Source: Streptomyces abyssalis (GTDB lineage Bacteria; Actinomycetota; Actinomycetes; Streptomycetales; Streptomycetaceae). From it: DNA of 64,000 nucleotides. Positions 29,101-34,706 of this stretch are shown piece by piece. The number at the start of each line of letters is the position of its first letter. Within the stretch, counting starts at the first letter, position 1. A model generated the notes under the pieces. It searched no databases. It had not been told where the DNA came from and saw only the letters and a list, made by a program, of their open reading frames with translations. The translations under genes were made by a program, and so were the position numbers. The stretch is from contig NZ_LJGT01000037.1 of assembly GCF_001751365.1 (NCBI RefSeq), forward strand, positions 1 to 64,000. Reading direction: 5' to 3'.

Positions 29101-29532
29101 CTCGACGTGGACCGGCTGCGGGCCGGCTCCGTCGTGGTCGACGACTCCTTCCCGCACTGCTTCGACACCGCTCGCGCCGTTGCCCGGATGCGGCAGCACG
29201 GCGACGTGCTGACCGTCGGCGGCGGACTCCTGGCAGTCGGAGACACCGAGCGGCATGTCGCCGGCGACCTGCCGGCTGCGGCCGCCTCCGGATACGCGGC
29301 GTGGTCCACGGTGCCGGGCACCGTCGCTTCCTGCCGGCTCGAATCCCTGCTCCATGCAGCCGTGTCCGGCCTTCCCCTGGTGCACGGTCTGGTCGACGGC
29401 GCATGCGCACAGGCTTATTGGGACGCGGCTGAGACGGCCGGGGTGAGCGCCGCGCCGCTCCATCTGCTCGGGCACACCGTCGAGGACAGCTCCCTGCGGC
29501 AGTTCCCGCGCAGCCGGCTGAGTCGCGGCTGA
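17125..29532 (+). CDS. hybrid PKS-NRPS: FAAL-ACP-KS-AT-KR-ACP-C-A-PCP-C-acyl-ACP-reductase-like
   Basis: About 4135 residues, cytoplasmic. Domains in order: fatty acyl-AMP ligase (about 8-560; SSGSTGAPKG 160-169); ACP1 (Ser624); KS (Cys848 in DTACSS, both histidines present); AT (Ser1298 in GHSVGE; SHGFHSP suggests malonyl-CoA); KR (TGGTGGVG from 1775, Tyr1915); ACP2 (Ser2114); C1 (HHAAADG 2309-2315); A (about 2650-3160, FTSGSTGRSKAV); PCP (Ser3220); C2 (HHLIGDG 3424-3430); Pro/Gly linker; and a terminal domain (3763-4135) with TTGHAATA and VVGLGSIG like cyanobacterial acyl-ACP reductase. There is no TE, ordinary R or DH. Expected path: fatty acid loading, one malonyl extension, ketoreduction, amidation with one amino acid, release. 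The TTG at 17125 was preferred to the TTG at 17083, which lies in a palindrome. The start is uncertain. Confidence 0.92.
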   Translation: MTTGPNGETTLLQVLLDAAADAPGQVLVHVGGDGGERAVTFAQLRDDALRVAGGYLASGVAPGTCVPLLADRGDDFQALFWGALAAGVVPVPLAPDVRRLLPVWELLGRPPVAVDGASESLLEELSGGVRALRLAELRQGHPPPRLPDVSSDSLALLQFSSGSTGAPKGVRLTHGAVLANLEQIRLAAAITSGDVVVSWMPYFHDMGLIGTHLAPLAARIKQVRLEPLSFAKRPALWLEVAERHRATLLSAANFALALAVRRIPDEGFARFDLAAVRLLLVGAEPIAPAVWRRFLRKAERSGLDASAPQPVYGLAEATLAVTFPPPDEVAVPLVLDRAALSRGRAVDTVRGPSAVELMDVGVPVPGCEVRIVDDADRPLEDGRVGHLQVRGPQIAQGYHNAPEASAGAFAGGWLRTGDLGFLRDGRLCVTGRHKDVLFVGGRTFHAPDLEEVAVGTSGLPSSVAAVVGSTDPEEGGERVVVFVQWARPPREAADVLERVAGRVRQALAHDDVRVLPLPAGAFPRTTSGKLRRRAMRERFEAGAYAAVGERWARRAPGTAPTADSPVAPGGSVTPAQPVASDGSVTARSREEAEQTVAGLWARVLGRSRDSIGPHDRFLAIGGSSLKAMEVLAALEDTFGVTVPPAAMRDHDTVAALTEHVLASRRGGPPEPAARSVTPGGDGDPAPLAVVSMACRFPGADSPEAFWDLLAAGHDAVGTVPASRWSTPPEAAARWGAFLDDPAGFDAAYFGIDEQEATATDPQARIFLELAHEALERAGYAGVRRSGRRIGVFAATGESGYRELLAQAHGPGCELPPGALVGNLPNLVAARVAQSLDLTGPALAVDTACSSALVALHLARRSLQSGECDVAVVGGVNLTLAPTGHRLLEAAGALSPTGRCRPFSAAADGFVPGEGGAAIVLARLEDAHRADDPVLALLRGTAVNNDGRSLSLMAPNALTQREIIVQAYRDAGVDPGTVSYIEAHGTGTALGDPVELRSLAHAFAPRSDGQPRLLGSVKSNLGHLLNAAAMPGLVKVVLALGHRQLPASLHHEPLASLPDGAAGAFEVVTEHREWTASGPLAAGINAFGFGGTNAHAVLEQAPARPASGSRGRKEAQAGAGSRDEDGPYLLALSARSAAALGAASRDLAAHLRTHPALDERDVCATVSTARDHGRHRLALAGHGRGDLAERLEAGPAPVVARSRPRLVFLLPGQGTVRPGAGRDLYRSAPEFRRVMEEASELTGPVGGRTLAEWCLEPGIPRAGLARTEVAQPLLVAFGVALARQLNAWGLSADAVAGHSVGEISAACVAGSLTLAEAVGFAAERGRLMRDLAAPGAMAAVAGGEETVATVLAGSGDALCVAAVNAPGQVVIAGTADAVDRAVAQLDAEGVPARGLHVSHGFHSPAMRPVADPVAAAAAALTPRPSSVPLLSTLNARWQPSLDPAHWREHTLRPVRFADAVERLLDDGYDTFVELGPGTTLPGPVRAVAAQRDPSAEVFALAAPGTDSDAGHALLTSVGQLWARGAEVDHAALAGGRARVPVPAYPFQRRRYWPGRAPSSLLHRLTWRDTSTTAGGGAPSAVRLAGPDSELARAFAHRLENRGTVVRRESDADGPDASPQITVLITGPAADCETVADLDTATGAALSTVPGLCTPPAGNGARLVVVTEDVHATGTAPERLRPAQALMTGLTLALPEEYPGRTAYSVDLSSYDSLDVRLDALEQELLRQHAQASPEVVAWRGGRRLARVPTPVGTGAPSSPSLPPLPPLPPGGTYLITGGTGGVGAELARHLAGRGRPVLVLVGRSAGPPGRLMAELRAMGAMVEYRAADVAVEADVEVLASELPPLDGVFHAAGVLRPGTLRAKSQQEMADVLAAKVRGSHLLSRTLWRHGHRPAVCVAFSSVASVLPGLAGAIGDYAAANAFLDSFAASERAAGRPWQSLNFAAFASTGLAAGQRTRTSVAAGGLPPLTPGTGLAALHEACGIDAAQLVVAELDDASRSAAATSAANSEAEANAGAEANTEAPVGAGTAAVAGTALPATTVGRAPASQPTPATGAAGAASHGTHEAHETPEYETYEAHEAHEITEVVSRLLAEALHRAPADIADDEPFLTVGLDSLTAVDLVRRLESELGRPLPPTLFFEYRTIGELADHLSAGSPGAQLPAGERRQLAAGRGTFDDRAALPLTPVQLAFHAGGRLHPGVTAYAFVRLTVNGPLDTGLLGRAFAVLAARHPMLRLRIEPGSGSPPVQNAAPAEPEDSVPSWYEVRDTDGSLADLEEGLCNRPFDLAVEAPVRAVLVREGAEHAHLLLVLHHAAADGFSLNVLGEELWSVYTALADGRSPQLPPLEADFADYAAAVEVERSSPEFAGDLRYWREKFTEHPGLQGDLPYDGAPDAPHTAPLTAHQVPTDPEFTDALRKCAAAHGVSLFHLLLAAYARCLSRWSGRRDVTVNVARARRDLRLAGIGRLIGPIADTLPLLASVDVDEPVPDLARRLHGIWLDAERHARPSSIDVSRLPPATGNRSRTPSRTPTPAGFSFARFPATVDPRCPVTVRPAAARSASAATRLGLLCWESDQALHFSWNFPSRLFTRTTVERLAREHLAELAGLVAPAPPGAPAETEQQEVRAGAVARAEAEVQTQAEVHAETPVPVPATERGGVVERLCAQFLAAPDHVAVDTGGATMTYRELDRASSVLADRLHARGVAAGDLVGLLTAPGADTVAGVVGILRAGAGWVPMDPSHPAGRLADQLRRSTARTVVCHAASRAVADALDDVTRIAVDDPSPVPVPAPSAGHVPDGPVPDGPVPPDPGAPAYVIFTSGSTGRSKAVPITHRAMANYLDWALDTFGYRRGDRLVQTASVCFDASVRQLLAPLLAGATVHTLPPDLVRDPEALLERLVRDRITVWSSVPTLWERLLRAAETRVRRGAPPPDLSALRWIHVGGEALSPGHVRRWYDLFGSGHRITNLYGPTEATINATCHIIDARPADDVRRLPIGRPVAGTEVAVLSPDGRRCGTGEPGELLISGTGLTPGYLGDPGLTAAAFTERDGKRWYRSGDRVSQRPDGELEFLGRLDDQVKIRGHRVEPGEIEAVLRTHPGVVQSAVLHRDGRLTAFVEPLPGVPAPGPVQLRAHLREALPDFMVPGRFRFLDALPLTGTGKIDRRRLDASPVGERCTRAADDEPDEAAYGTPPATPTERTLARIWSEVLGGVAVGREDDFFELGGDSILVLDVFARLEKANGLRRHDAVLPRPTVVYEHSTLAALASAIDETVRDGAVLDEAARDATDVTDVTALDAGDRSALPFPLTPTQRGFLIAEAVAPGSGSAWLARLRLRGPLRPDVFQRAVDVLVERHPMLRTVFPAGTRPPVQQVLPPALRLPVEFETRASPGLVDERVSAERRRRFEPWAWPLLRLRVMSLGPEDHVLIAHAHHLIGDGYSVALFGRELLTVHDRLARGEPAGLPPLRGTFRDYVDFLQEPAVDRRPDPVKAARTARHQRPYRRPDLRQGKAGATVSPDEGCAGFRSEGFTLDTGLTDALLRSTTVRAAPYAPVLTAYYRALAGLTGQQDLVLGLAVTGRDHPLPDISRQFGPFAAVVSLRPAVAEPDASSGASRPSFGDDLRRITDEVVAARTRGTDGMLSDGPPMATQFLFSHLDFSALGPPAGETLTLDWEDQDTELAAPPAGNDVFLAARPVRDGLRLTLRASAAALAPETFTALSRALRDEVARAAAPHSAPGPGPAPGPGPGPAPAPPSALAPAPPGSARSSVTDAALVGYLPAPGQLAALAGMPAAALPREQLRALLFPDGGPRLLEEITTPLGRSGFVALPLFADELAPGSTLSAHTARAVTHAASLGARCVSMAGMIPALTGYGFEVLREETVTTAVTTGHAATAVSVVGTVQSALAATGRDLGELAVAVVGLGSIGTASLNLLLDRAPRPPARLLLCDVAGSAPRLRTLAAELHRSGLARSVATAESGQVLPAAVYEADLIVTAVSGGTAVLDVDRLRAGSVVVDDSFPHCFDTARAVARMRQHGDVLTVGGGLLAVGDTERHVAGDLPAAAASGYAAWSTVPGTVASCRLESLLHAAVSGLPLVHGLVDGACAQAYWDAAETAGVSAAPLHLLGHTVEDSSLRQFPRSRLSRG
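23311..23370. repeat. low-complexity His/Glu-rich linker before ACP2
   Basis: Repeated GAGGCGCACGAG-like units encode HEAHE, YETYEAHEAHE and similar in the KR-ACP2 linker. They follow an Ala/Thr/Pro-rich stretch. The repeat is in frame and its length may vary. Confidence 0.7.
25495..25531. repeat. 15-bp tandem repeat inside the A domain
   Basis: GTACCCGACGGTCCC occurs twice perfectly, followed by a partial third copy. It encodes VPDGPVPDGPVP directly before the A3 core motif, in a surface loop. Confidence 0.8.
28303..28346. repeat. CCGGGT-type repeat encoding a Pro/Gly linker
   Basis: Repeats of the hexamer CCGGGT, mixed with GCCCCG, encode PGPGPAPGPGPGP. This is the flexible tether between the last C domain and the reductase-like domain. 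Confidence 0.8.
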
Positions 29533-29623
29533 ACGACCGGACGGCTCCGTGCTCCACTCCGTGTTCCCCTCGAGTACGTGCAACACCCGGACCCGCCTGG
29601 AGCCCGCTCGGTAGGGTCGTCGC

Positions 29624-29989
29624 ATGGTGCAGAGCAAGGCCGAGAGCGTCGACGCGTACCTCGCCGAAGCCGAGGAGGGGCGGCGAGCGGCCCTGACCCG
29701 GCTGCGGGAGCTGTGCCGGGAGGAGCTGGAAGGCTTCACCGAAGTGATGGCGTACGGCATGCCCGTCTATGAACGGGACGGCAGCGGCGAGGTCGCCTTC
29801 GCCGGCCAGAAGCAGTACATCTCCTTCTACCTGATGCGCAGTGACGTCCGCGCGGCCTTCGCGGAGCGGCTCGCAGGGCACGACATGGGCAAGGGGTGTC
29901 TGCGCTTCAAGAAGCCCGAGCTGATCGACTTCGACCTGGTGCGTGACCTGCTCCGGGCCACGGCGGCGGAGCGGGGCAAGATCTGCTGA
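29624..29989 (+). CDS. DUF1801-family protein
   Basis: A 121-residue small globular protein. The segments EVMAYGMPVYERDG and QYISFYLM and the end GKGCLRFKKPELIDFDLVR are typical of DUF1801 (YdhG-like) proteins, whose function is unknown. It starts 91 bases after the megasynthase stop with an ATG. A link with the megasynthase is not supported. Confidence 0.85.
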   Translation: MVQSKAESVDAYLAEAEEGRRAALTRLRELCREELEGFTEVMAYGMPVYERDGSGEVAFAGQKQYISFYLMRSDVRAAFAERLAGHDMGKGCLRFKKPELIDFDLVRDLLRATAAERGKIC

Positions 29990-30218
29990 CGCCGTAAGGG
30001 CCGTGACGGCTGTGACGTCGGGGGAACACCGGCCGCGCCGCCGCACGGCGGCAGGGCGCGCACGTCGGCCGCGGGCACTGCACCGGTCATGGCGTCCCCG
30101 TGGCCGTATCGCACCCGCTTCGCCCGGTTGGCGCACAGTCTCCTGTACGTGCGCTTCCGGCGCGGTCACTCTTGGACGGGTGCACCGAGCACCGCACGTC
30201 CATTCCGAGGGGGCACCC

Positions 30219-30458
30219 GTGGACGGTGAGCGTCCGCAGCCCGCCGGCAGCGGCGGGAACGGCGACGCCGACCGCTGTTGCGCCGACCGCGATCGCGGCG
30301 ATCGCTGCACGAGCACGAGCACGAGCACGAGCACAGGACGGGCCGGCAGCCACAGCCACGGCCACGGCCACGGACGTGCCGTGGCGGTCGCGATGCTGGT
30401 GCTGACCGTGCTCACAGTCGTGATGGCTGCCGCCGCGGCCTGGCAACTCGTCTCCTAG
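30219..30458 (+). CDS. small His-rich protein with one C-terminal membrane helix
   Basis: A 79-residue frame starting at the GTG at 30219, with GAGGGGG five bases upstream. The N-terminal half is hydrophilic and holds three Cys, a TSTSTSTST stretch and a HSHGHGHG stretch. The C-terminal 28 residues form a hydrophobic helix (AVAVAMLVLTVLTVVMAAAAAW). The composition fits a tail-anchored membrane protein, possibly metal-binding through the histidines. No family was recognised. Confidence 0.5.
   Translation: MDGERPQPAGSGGNGDADRCCADRDRGDRCTSTSTSTSTGRAGSHSHGHGHGRAVAVAMLVLTVLTVVMAAAAAWQLVS
30307..30334. repeat. hexamer repeat GCACGA x4.5
   Basis: Four and a half copies of the same hexamer lie inside the small His-rich gene and encode Thr-Ser repeats. 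Such arrays are prone to slippage. Confidence 0.75.
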
Positions 30459-30562
30459 GCCCGCGAATCGGCCGGCCGGGAGCCGCTGTACACCAAGATC
30501 ACGCTGCTCTAATCTTGTGCGCCTGCCCGGTGGTTGACGCTTTGTTCGGGAGGTTGGTTCGG

Positions 30563-31804
30563 GTGGATCCGGAGCAGCAGGACGAGGACGTCCGTACTTC
30601 CGTGTCCCCGTCGGGTGCCGGTGCCACTTCCGTCGTCGTCATCGGCGCGGGTCCCGCCGGGCTCACCCTCGCGAACCTGCTCCACGCCGAGGGCATCGAC
30701 TGCGTGCTTCTGGAGGCGGAGAGCCGGGACTGCATCGAAGCGCTGCCGCGCGCGGGCTTCCTGGAGGAGTGGGCCGTACGTGCGCTGGAGCGGCGCGGCC
30801 TCGCCGGGCCGGGGCTGCTCGCTGCGGAGGCGCAGGGCGACTGCGAGTTCCGGCTGGACGGGACGCGCCACGTCTTCCGCTACGGGGCGCTCTCCGGCCA
30901 GCGCCACATCGTCTACCCGCAGCAGCGGCTGGTGACGGACCTGGTGCGCTCGTACGCCGACGAGGCGGGCGGCGACGTGCGGTTCTCGGCACGGGACGTG
31001 GCCGTGCACGGCATACGCACCGAGCGCCCGTCCGTCTCCTGGACCGACCCGGCGACCGGTGAACAGCGCAGCATCGCCTGCGACTTCGTCGCCGGCTGCG
31101 ACGGCGCGCGCGGCTCGGCCCGCAGCGCGATACCGGAGGGCGGCGTCGAGGTCTTCCGGCACGATCTGGGTGTCGGCTGGCTCGCCCTGCTCGCCGAGGC
31201 GCCGCCGTCGGCCGAGAGGGTCGTGTTCGGGCTCCACACGCAGGGGTTCGCGGCCCACATGGCGCGCGGCCCGCAGGTCACCCGTTACTACCTGGAGTGC
31301 CCGCCGGGCGACTCCACCGCCAACTGGCCGCACGAGCGCGTCTGGAGCGAGCTGCGCACGCGACTCGGCGCCCGCGACGCGGCGCCGCTCAACGAGGGCG
31401 AACTGACCGAGCGCCGCGTGCTCGACATGCACAACTACGTGGTCGAGCCGATGAGTTACGGCCGGCTGCATCTCGCAGGCGACGCGGCGCACCTGGTGGC
31501 ACCCGTAGCCGCCAAGGGCATGAACCTCGCTCTGAACGACGCGCTGCTGCTGGCCGACGCCCTGCGCGCGTACTACCGGGAGGGCGACGAGAGCGGGATC
31601 GAGGGCTACTCGGACGCCTGCCTGCGACGGGTGTGGCAGTACCAGGACTTCAACAACTGGGTCTCGGAACTCGTGCACGGCCCGTCCTCCGGCGACCCTT
31701 TCCGCGCGGGCGTGACGGCCGCCAGGCTCCGGCGAATGACCCGTTCGGAGAAGGCGGGCCGAGCGGTCGCCGGCCTCTACATCGGCAGCGACGCGGACCA
31801 CTGA
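30563..31804 (+). CDS. pobA: 4-hydroxybenzoate 3-monooxygenase-like FAD hydroxylase
   Basis: A 413-residue flavoprotein monooxygenase. The FAD Rossmann motif VVVIGAGPAGLTLANLLHAE is near residue 25. The DG motif is in FVAGCDGARGSAR, and the second FAD site is GDAAHLVAPVAAKGMNLALN. The segment IVYPQQRLVTDLVR is characteristic of PobA. The known reaction is NADPH- and O2-dependent hydroxylation of 4-hydroxybenzoate to protocatechuate. Related hydroxylases with other aromatic acids are possible. The GTG at 30563 has GGGAGG nine bases upstream. No other protocatechuate-pathway genes are nearby. Confidence 0.85.
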   Translation: MDPEQQDEDVRTSVSPSGAGATSVVVIGAGPAGLTLANLLHAEGIDCVLLEAESRDCIEALPRAGFLEEWAVRALERRGLAGPGLLAAEAQGDCEFRLDGTRHVFRYGALSGQRHIVYPQQRLVTDLVRSYADEAGGDVRFSARDVAVHGIRTERPSVSWTDPATGEQRSIACDFVAGCDGARGSARSAIPEGGVEVFRHDLGVGWLALLAEAPPSAERVVFGLHTQGFAAHMARGPQVTRYYLECPPGDSTANWPHERVWSELRTRLGARDAAPLNEGELTERRVLDMHNYVVEPMSYGRLHLAGDAAHLVAPVAAKGMNLALNDALLLADALRAYYREGDESGIEGYSDACLRRVWQYQDFNNWVSELVHGPSSGDPFRAGVTAARLRRMTRSEKAGRAVAGLYIGSDADH

Positions 31805-31824
31805 CGGCGCGGACCACTGACGGC
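31793..31824. repeat. 16-bp perfect tandem repeat spanning the pobA stop codon
   Basis: GCGGACCACTGACGGC is repeated head to tail. The first copy holds the real stop (ADH-stop) and the second repeats the same codons just downstream. Confidence 0.85.
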
Positions 31825-31870
31825 GAGGGCCGGGCGGGCGGCTCCGGGCGTGCTACGCGGCCCCGCCCTC
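31825..31870. terminator. candidate terminator between convergent genes
   Basis: GAGGGCCGGGC (31825-31835) pairs with GCCCCGCCCTC (31860-31870) with one mismatch. The right arm lies in the last codons of the DUF1330 gene. Confidence 0.35.
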
Positions 31871-32149
31871 CACGAAGAGCAGACGGCGGTCGAGCGCCGT
31901 GGCACGCAGCGCGAGGGCCTCCGCGTACTCCGGGGAGGCGTACCAGCGCCGGGCCGTCTCCATGTCGGGGAACTCCAGGACGATCAGGAGGGCTTCGTCC
32001 GGCCAGGCGCCTTCGACGGCTTCGGGGTGCCGCCCACGGGAGAGATACCGCCCGCCGTGCTTCTCAACGGACACTGCCGCCAGTTCGCGGTATTCGCGGG
32101 CCGACTCCTCGTCGAGCACGGTGGTTTCGGAGATGACATACGCAGGCAT
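31853..32149 (-). CDS. DUF1330-family protein
   Basis: A 98-residue protein of the ferredoxin-like dimeric barrel type. It opens MPAYVISETTVLDEESAREY and contains ALLIVLEFPDMETARRWYAS, both standard for DUF1330. Function is unknown. It is monocistronic and converges on pobA. Confidence 0.9.
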   Translation of the reverse strand: MPAYVISETTVLDEESAREYRELAAVSVEKHGGRYLSRGRHPEAVEGAWPDEALLIVLEFPDMETARRWYASPEYAEALALRATALDRRLLFVEGGAA

Positions 32150-32180
32150 ACGACGAAGTTACAGATGCGCGCTGCCGTCG

Positions 32181-32768
32181 TCAGTCGCGGGGGAAGTTCT
32201 CCGTCGAGAGGGTGAGACCGACGGGGGTGTCGGAGAGGTCGATCTCCTCGCCGAAGTCGACGGTGAGGTCCCTGCCGTAGTCGCCGTCCTTCGGGTGTGT
32301 GAAGAGCCGGGAGCGGCCGACGTACGGGTCGACGATCAGGTACGCGGGGACACCCGACGAGGCGTAGGTCCTCAGCTTGGGCCCGTAGTCGTTGGCGGCG
32401 GTCGAGCGGGAGATGACCTCGACGACCAACTCGATGTCATTCGGGGAGAAGAGCCCGCGCGAGTCCGGGGTGGCGCCGTCGGCGATCTTGACGAGATCGG
32501 GGGCGAATCCGTTGAGGTGGCCGGGGAAGTCGATCCGGACGTCGGAGTCGATCTCGGCCTCCTCGCCGAGATGACCCTCCAACTGCCTCAGCACCTTCCG
32601 GATGATCTTCCAGTGCGTACGGCGCTGTGGCGACGTGTGCACGGACCCCTCGACGATCTCGACCTTGTAGCCCTCGGGGACGGGCATCCGCTCCAGCCGC
32701 TCGAACAAGTCGTCCAAGGTGAGCTCGTCGGGCTCTGTCATCTCGATCCTGTCGGTCATGACGGTCAC
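32181..32768 (-). CDS. Uma2-family putative restriction endonuclease
   Basis: About 195 residues of the Uma2 (PD-(D/E)xK-like) family, common in multiple copies in Streptomyces. Visible elements are EGYKVEIVEGSVHTSP, SDVRIDFPG followed by FAPDLVKI, and ELVVEVISRSTAANDYGPK with the Glu and Lys of the nuclease core. Biological role is unknown. The GTG at 32766-32768 lies nine bases after GGGAGG. The ATG three codons later (32757-32759) is the alternative. Confidence 0.85.
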   Translation of the reverse strand: MTVMTDRIEMTEPDELTLDDLFERLERMPVPEGYKVEIVEGSVHTSPQRRTHWKIIRKVLRQLEGHLGEEAEIDSDVRIDFPGHLNGFAPDLVKIADGATPDSRGLFSPNDIELVVEVISRSTAANDYGPKLRTYASSGVPAYLIVDPYVGRSRLFTHPKDGDYGRDLTVDFGEEIDLSDTPVGLTLSTENFPRD

Positions 32769-32876
32769 GGTGACGCTCCTCCCCGCCGCGCCGGATCGCG
32801 CAGCCGCGCAGTACAACGATACGCACGGTTCGTCGGTTACGGACTGCCCCGCCGTGTAAAGCACACCGTCCCGGCG

Positions 32877-33145
32877 CTCAACTCAGGCGCAGGGCGAGGA
32901 AGAAGTCGAGTTTGTCCTCCAGGCGGGACAGGTCGCGGCCGGTGAGCTGTTCTATCCGGCCCGTGCGGTAGCGGAGGGTGTTGACGTGCAGATGGAGCCG
33001 GTCGGCACAGCGCGTCCAGGAGCCGTCGGCGTCGAGGAACGCGGCGAGGGTGGGGAGGAGTTCGGCACGGTGCCGGCGGTCGTAGTCGTGCAGGGGAGCC
33101 AGCAGTCGGGCGGTGAACGCGCGCCGTACGTCGTCGGGGACGAAG
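32877..33145. repeat. 269-bp direct repeat, copy 1 (pucR 3' end)
   Basis: It matches 34996-35264 base for base except at 32963 (G here, A at 35082). Both copies have the same orientation. It is the last 89 codons of pucR with the stop. Confidence 0.95.
32878..33145 (-). pseudogene. truncated pucR 3' fragment
   Basis: Encodes the C-terminal PucR helix-turn-helix (FTARLLAPLHDYDRRHRAEL and onward to LDFFLALRLS), but the 5' part of the gene is missing. Homology stops abruptly at 33145. One change (Met to Thr in the YRMGRI motif) distinguishes it from the intact gene at 34997-36862. It probably cannot be expressed as a regulator. Confidence 0.9.
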
Positions 33146-33206
33146 CGGAAGGGCCGGTACGGGGCCGGAGAACCGCTGCGAACGGCGTGCGTGTAATTTC
33201 CTTCCG

Positions 33207-33836
33207 GTGCCGATTCACCAGGATGAGACCAGGGCGGCCTACGACGGGGTCGTCGAGCTGTATGCGTCGATGTTCGCCGATCGGCTGGAGACGAAGCCGT
33301 TCGCGCGGAACATGATCGGCACCTTCGCCGAGCTCGTGCGTGGCACGGGAAACCTGCGGGCAGCCGACGTCGGGTGCGGACCCGGTCATCTGACGGCGAT
33401 GCTGCACGACTTGGGGCTGGACGCCTTCGGGCTCGACCTCTCCCCGGCCATGGTCGACCACGCTCGGCAGGCCCATCCGTTGCTGCGGTTCGACGAAGCG
33501 CGAATGGAGAACCTGCCGGTCGAGGACGGCGCGCTCGGCGGGGTGCTGGCCCACTACTCCATGATCCATACCCCACCCGGAGAACTGCCCGCGCTGCTCG
33601 CTGAGCAGGTACGTGTCCTGGCATCAGGGGGCCTGATCCTGGTGTCCTTCTTCGGGACCGAGGGGCCGGAGCCGGTCCGCTTCGATCACAAGGTGACGCC
33701 CGCCTACAGCTGGCCGACGGAACTGTTTGCCGGGTTGCTGGCCGGGGCGGGACTCGTCACGGTGGCTCGGTTGCTCCACGACCCGGTGTCCGAGCGGGGC
33801 TTCCTTGACGCCCACTTGCTGGCCCGCCGCCCGTAG
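33207..33836 (+). CDS. class I SAM-dependent methyltransferase
   Basis: A 209-residue methyltransferase. The SAM-binding motif I is ADVGCGPGHLTAML, and motif II acidic contacts are in LDAFGLDLSPAMVD. It resembles the Methyltransf_11/25 group acting on small molecules. The start is a GTG at 33207. It lies between the two copies of the 269-bp repeat, together with the PIG-L gene it converges on. Substrate unknown. Confidence 0.9.
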   Translation: MPIHQDETRAAYDGVVELYASMFADRLETKPFARNMIGTFAELVRGTGNLRAADVGCGPGHLTAMLHDLGLDAFGLDLSPAMVDHARQAHPLLRFDEARMENLPVEDGALGGVLAHYSMIHTPPGELPALLAEQVRVLASGGLILVSFFGTEGPEPVRFDHKVTPAYSWPTELFAGLLAGAGLVTVARLLHDPVSERGFLDAHLLARRP

Positions 33837-33872
33837 GACGCGGCTGTGCGGGCCCGGTCCCGGACGGGCGGA

Positions 33873-34706
33873 TCAGCGAAGTCCGGCGAAGAGATCGTTC
33901 TCGGGTACGGCCGCGCCGGTGACGTCCCTGACTCGCAGGAAGGTCTCCATGCCCATCAACTCGCCGAACCTCTCCTTGCCCATCCTGAGGAAGAAGATGT
34001 TCTCGCCCTGACTGGCGTGCGCGGCCAGCGCATCGAACTTCTGGCCGCTGAACGCGGTGGTGTCCACCCACGTGGTGATCTCGTCGTCGGGGAGGCCGAT
34101 CTCGGCCATCGCGGCGGTCTCGGCGGGATCCGGCTCCGGCATGTCCTCCTGAAACTCCCGCATGGTCTCCCCGAACCGCCGCATCATCGAGCGGGGCACC
34201 GTCGTCCAGTACGTCTTCGGCGTCAGCGCGGTCATCTCCAGCGCCGCCATGGTGATGCGGTGGGCCTGGATGTGGTCGGGGTGCCCGTAGAAGCCGTTCT
34301 CGTCGTAGGTGACGACCACGTCGGGCCGGTAGTGCCGCATGAGTTCCGCGAGCCGTGCGGCGCCTTCCTCCACGGGGGTCTGCCAGAACGATCCGGGTGC
34401 GTCGTTGCTCAGCCAGCCGGTCATCCCGGAGTCGGCATAATCCAGCATCTCCAGGTCGCTGACCTTCAGGACGTCGCAGCTCGCCTTGAGTTCTTCACGG
34501 CGCATCAAGGCGACGGCCGCCGGATCGTGCTCGGGATCGCCCGGCTTGACACCCCCCGGCCCGTCGCCGCAACCGCCGTCGGTACACGTCACGAGAACCG
34601 TGCGGACGCCCTCCGCCGCGTACCGCGCGAGGATGCCTCCGGTTCCGGTGGCCTCGTCGTCGGGGTGGGCGTGTACTGCCATGAGCGTCAAGGGCCGGTC
34701 AGTCAT
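33873..34706 (-). CDS. PIG-L family deacetylase, mycothiol-conjugate-amidase-like
   Basis: A 277-residue zinc hydrolase. Zinc ligands are in AVHAHPDDEATGTG, and the later metal/active-site motif is FYGHPDHIQAH. The segment VVVTYDENGFYGHPDH is typical of the MshB/Mca group, which cleaves N-acyl glucosamine amides in mycothiol metabolism or detoxification. A role in natural-product tailoring is also possible. The ATG at 34704-34706 has AGGAGG eight bases upstream. It lies between the 269-bp repeats. Confidence 0.87.
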   Translation of the reverse strand: MTDRPLTLMAVHAHPDDEATGTGGILARYAAEGVRTVLVTCTDGGCGDGPGGVKPGDPEHDPAAVALMRREELKASCDVLKVSDLEMLDYADSGMTGWLSNDAPGSFWQTPVEEGAARLAELMRHYRPDVVVTYDENGFYGHPDHIQAHRITMAALEMTALTPKTYWTTVPRSMMRRFGETMREFQEDMPEPDPAETAAMAEIGLPDDEITTWVDTTAFSGQKFDALAAHASQGENIFFLRMGKERFGELMGMETFLRVRDVTGAAVPENDLFAGLR

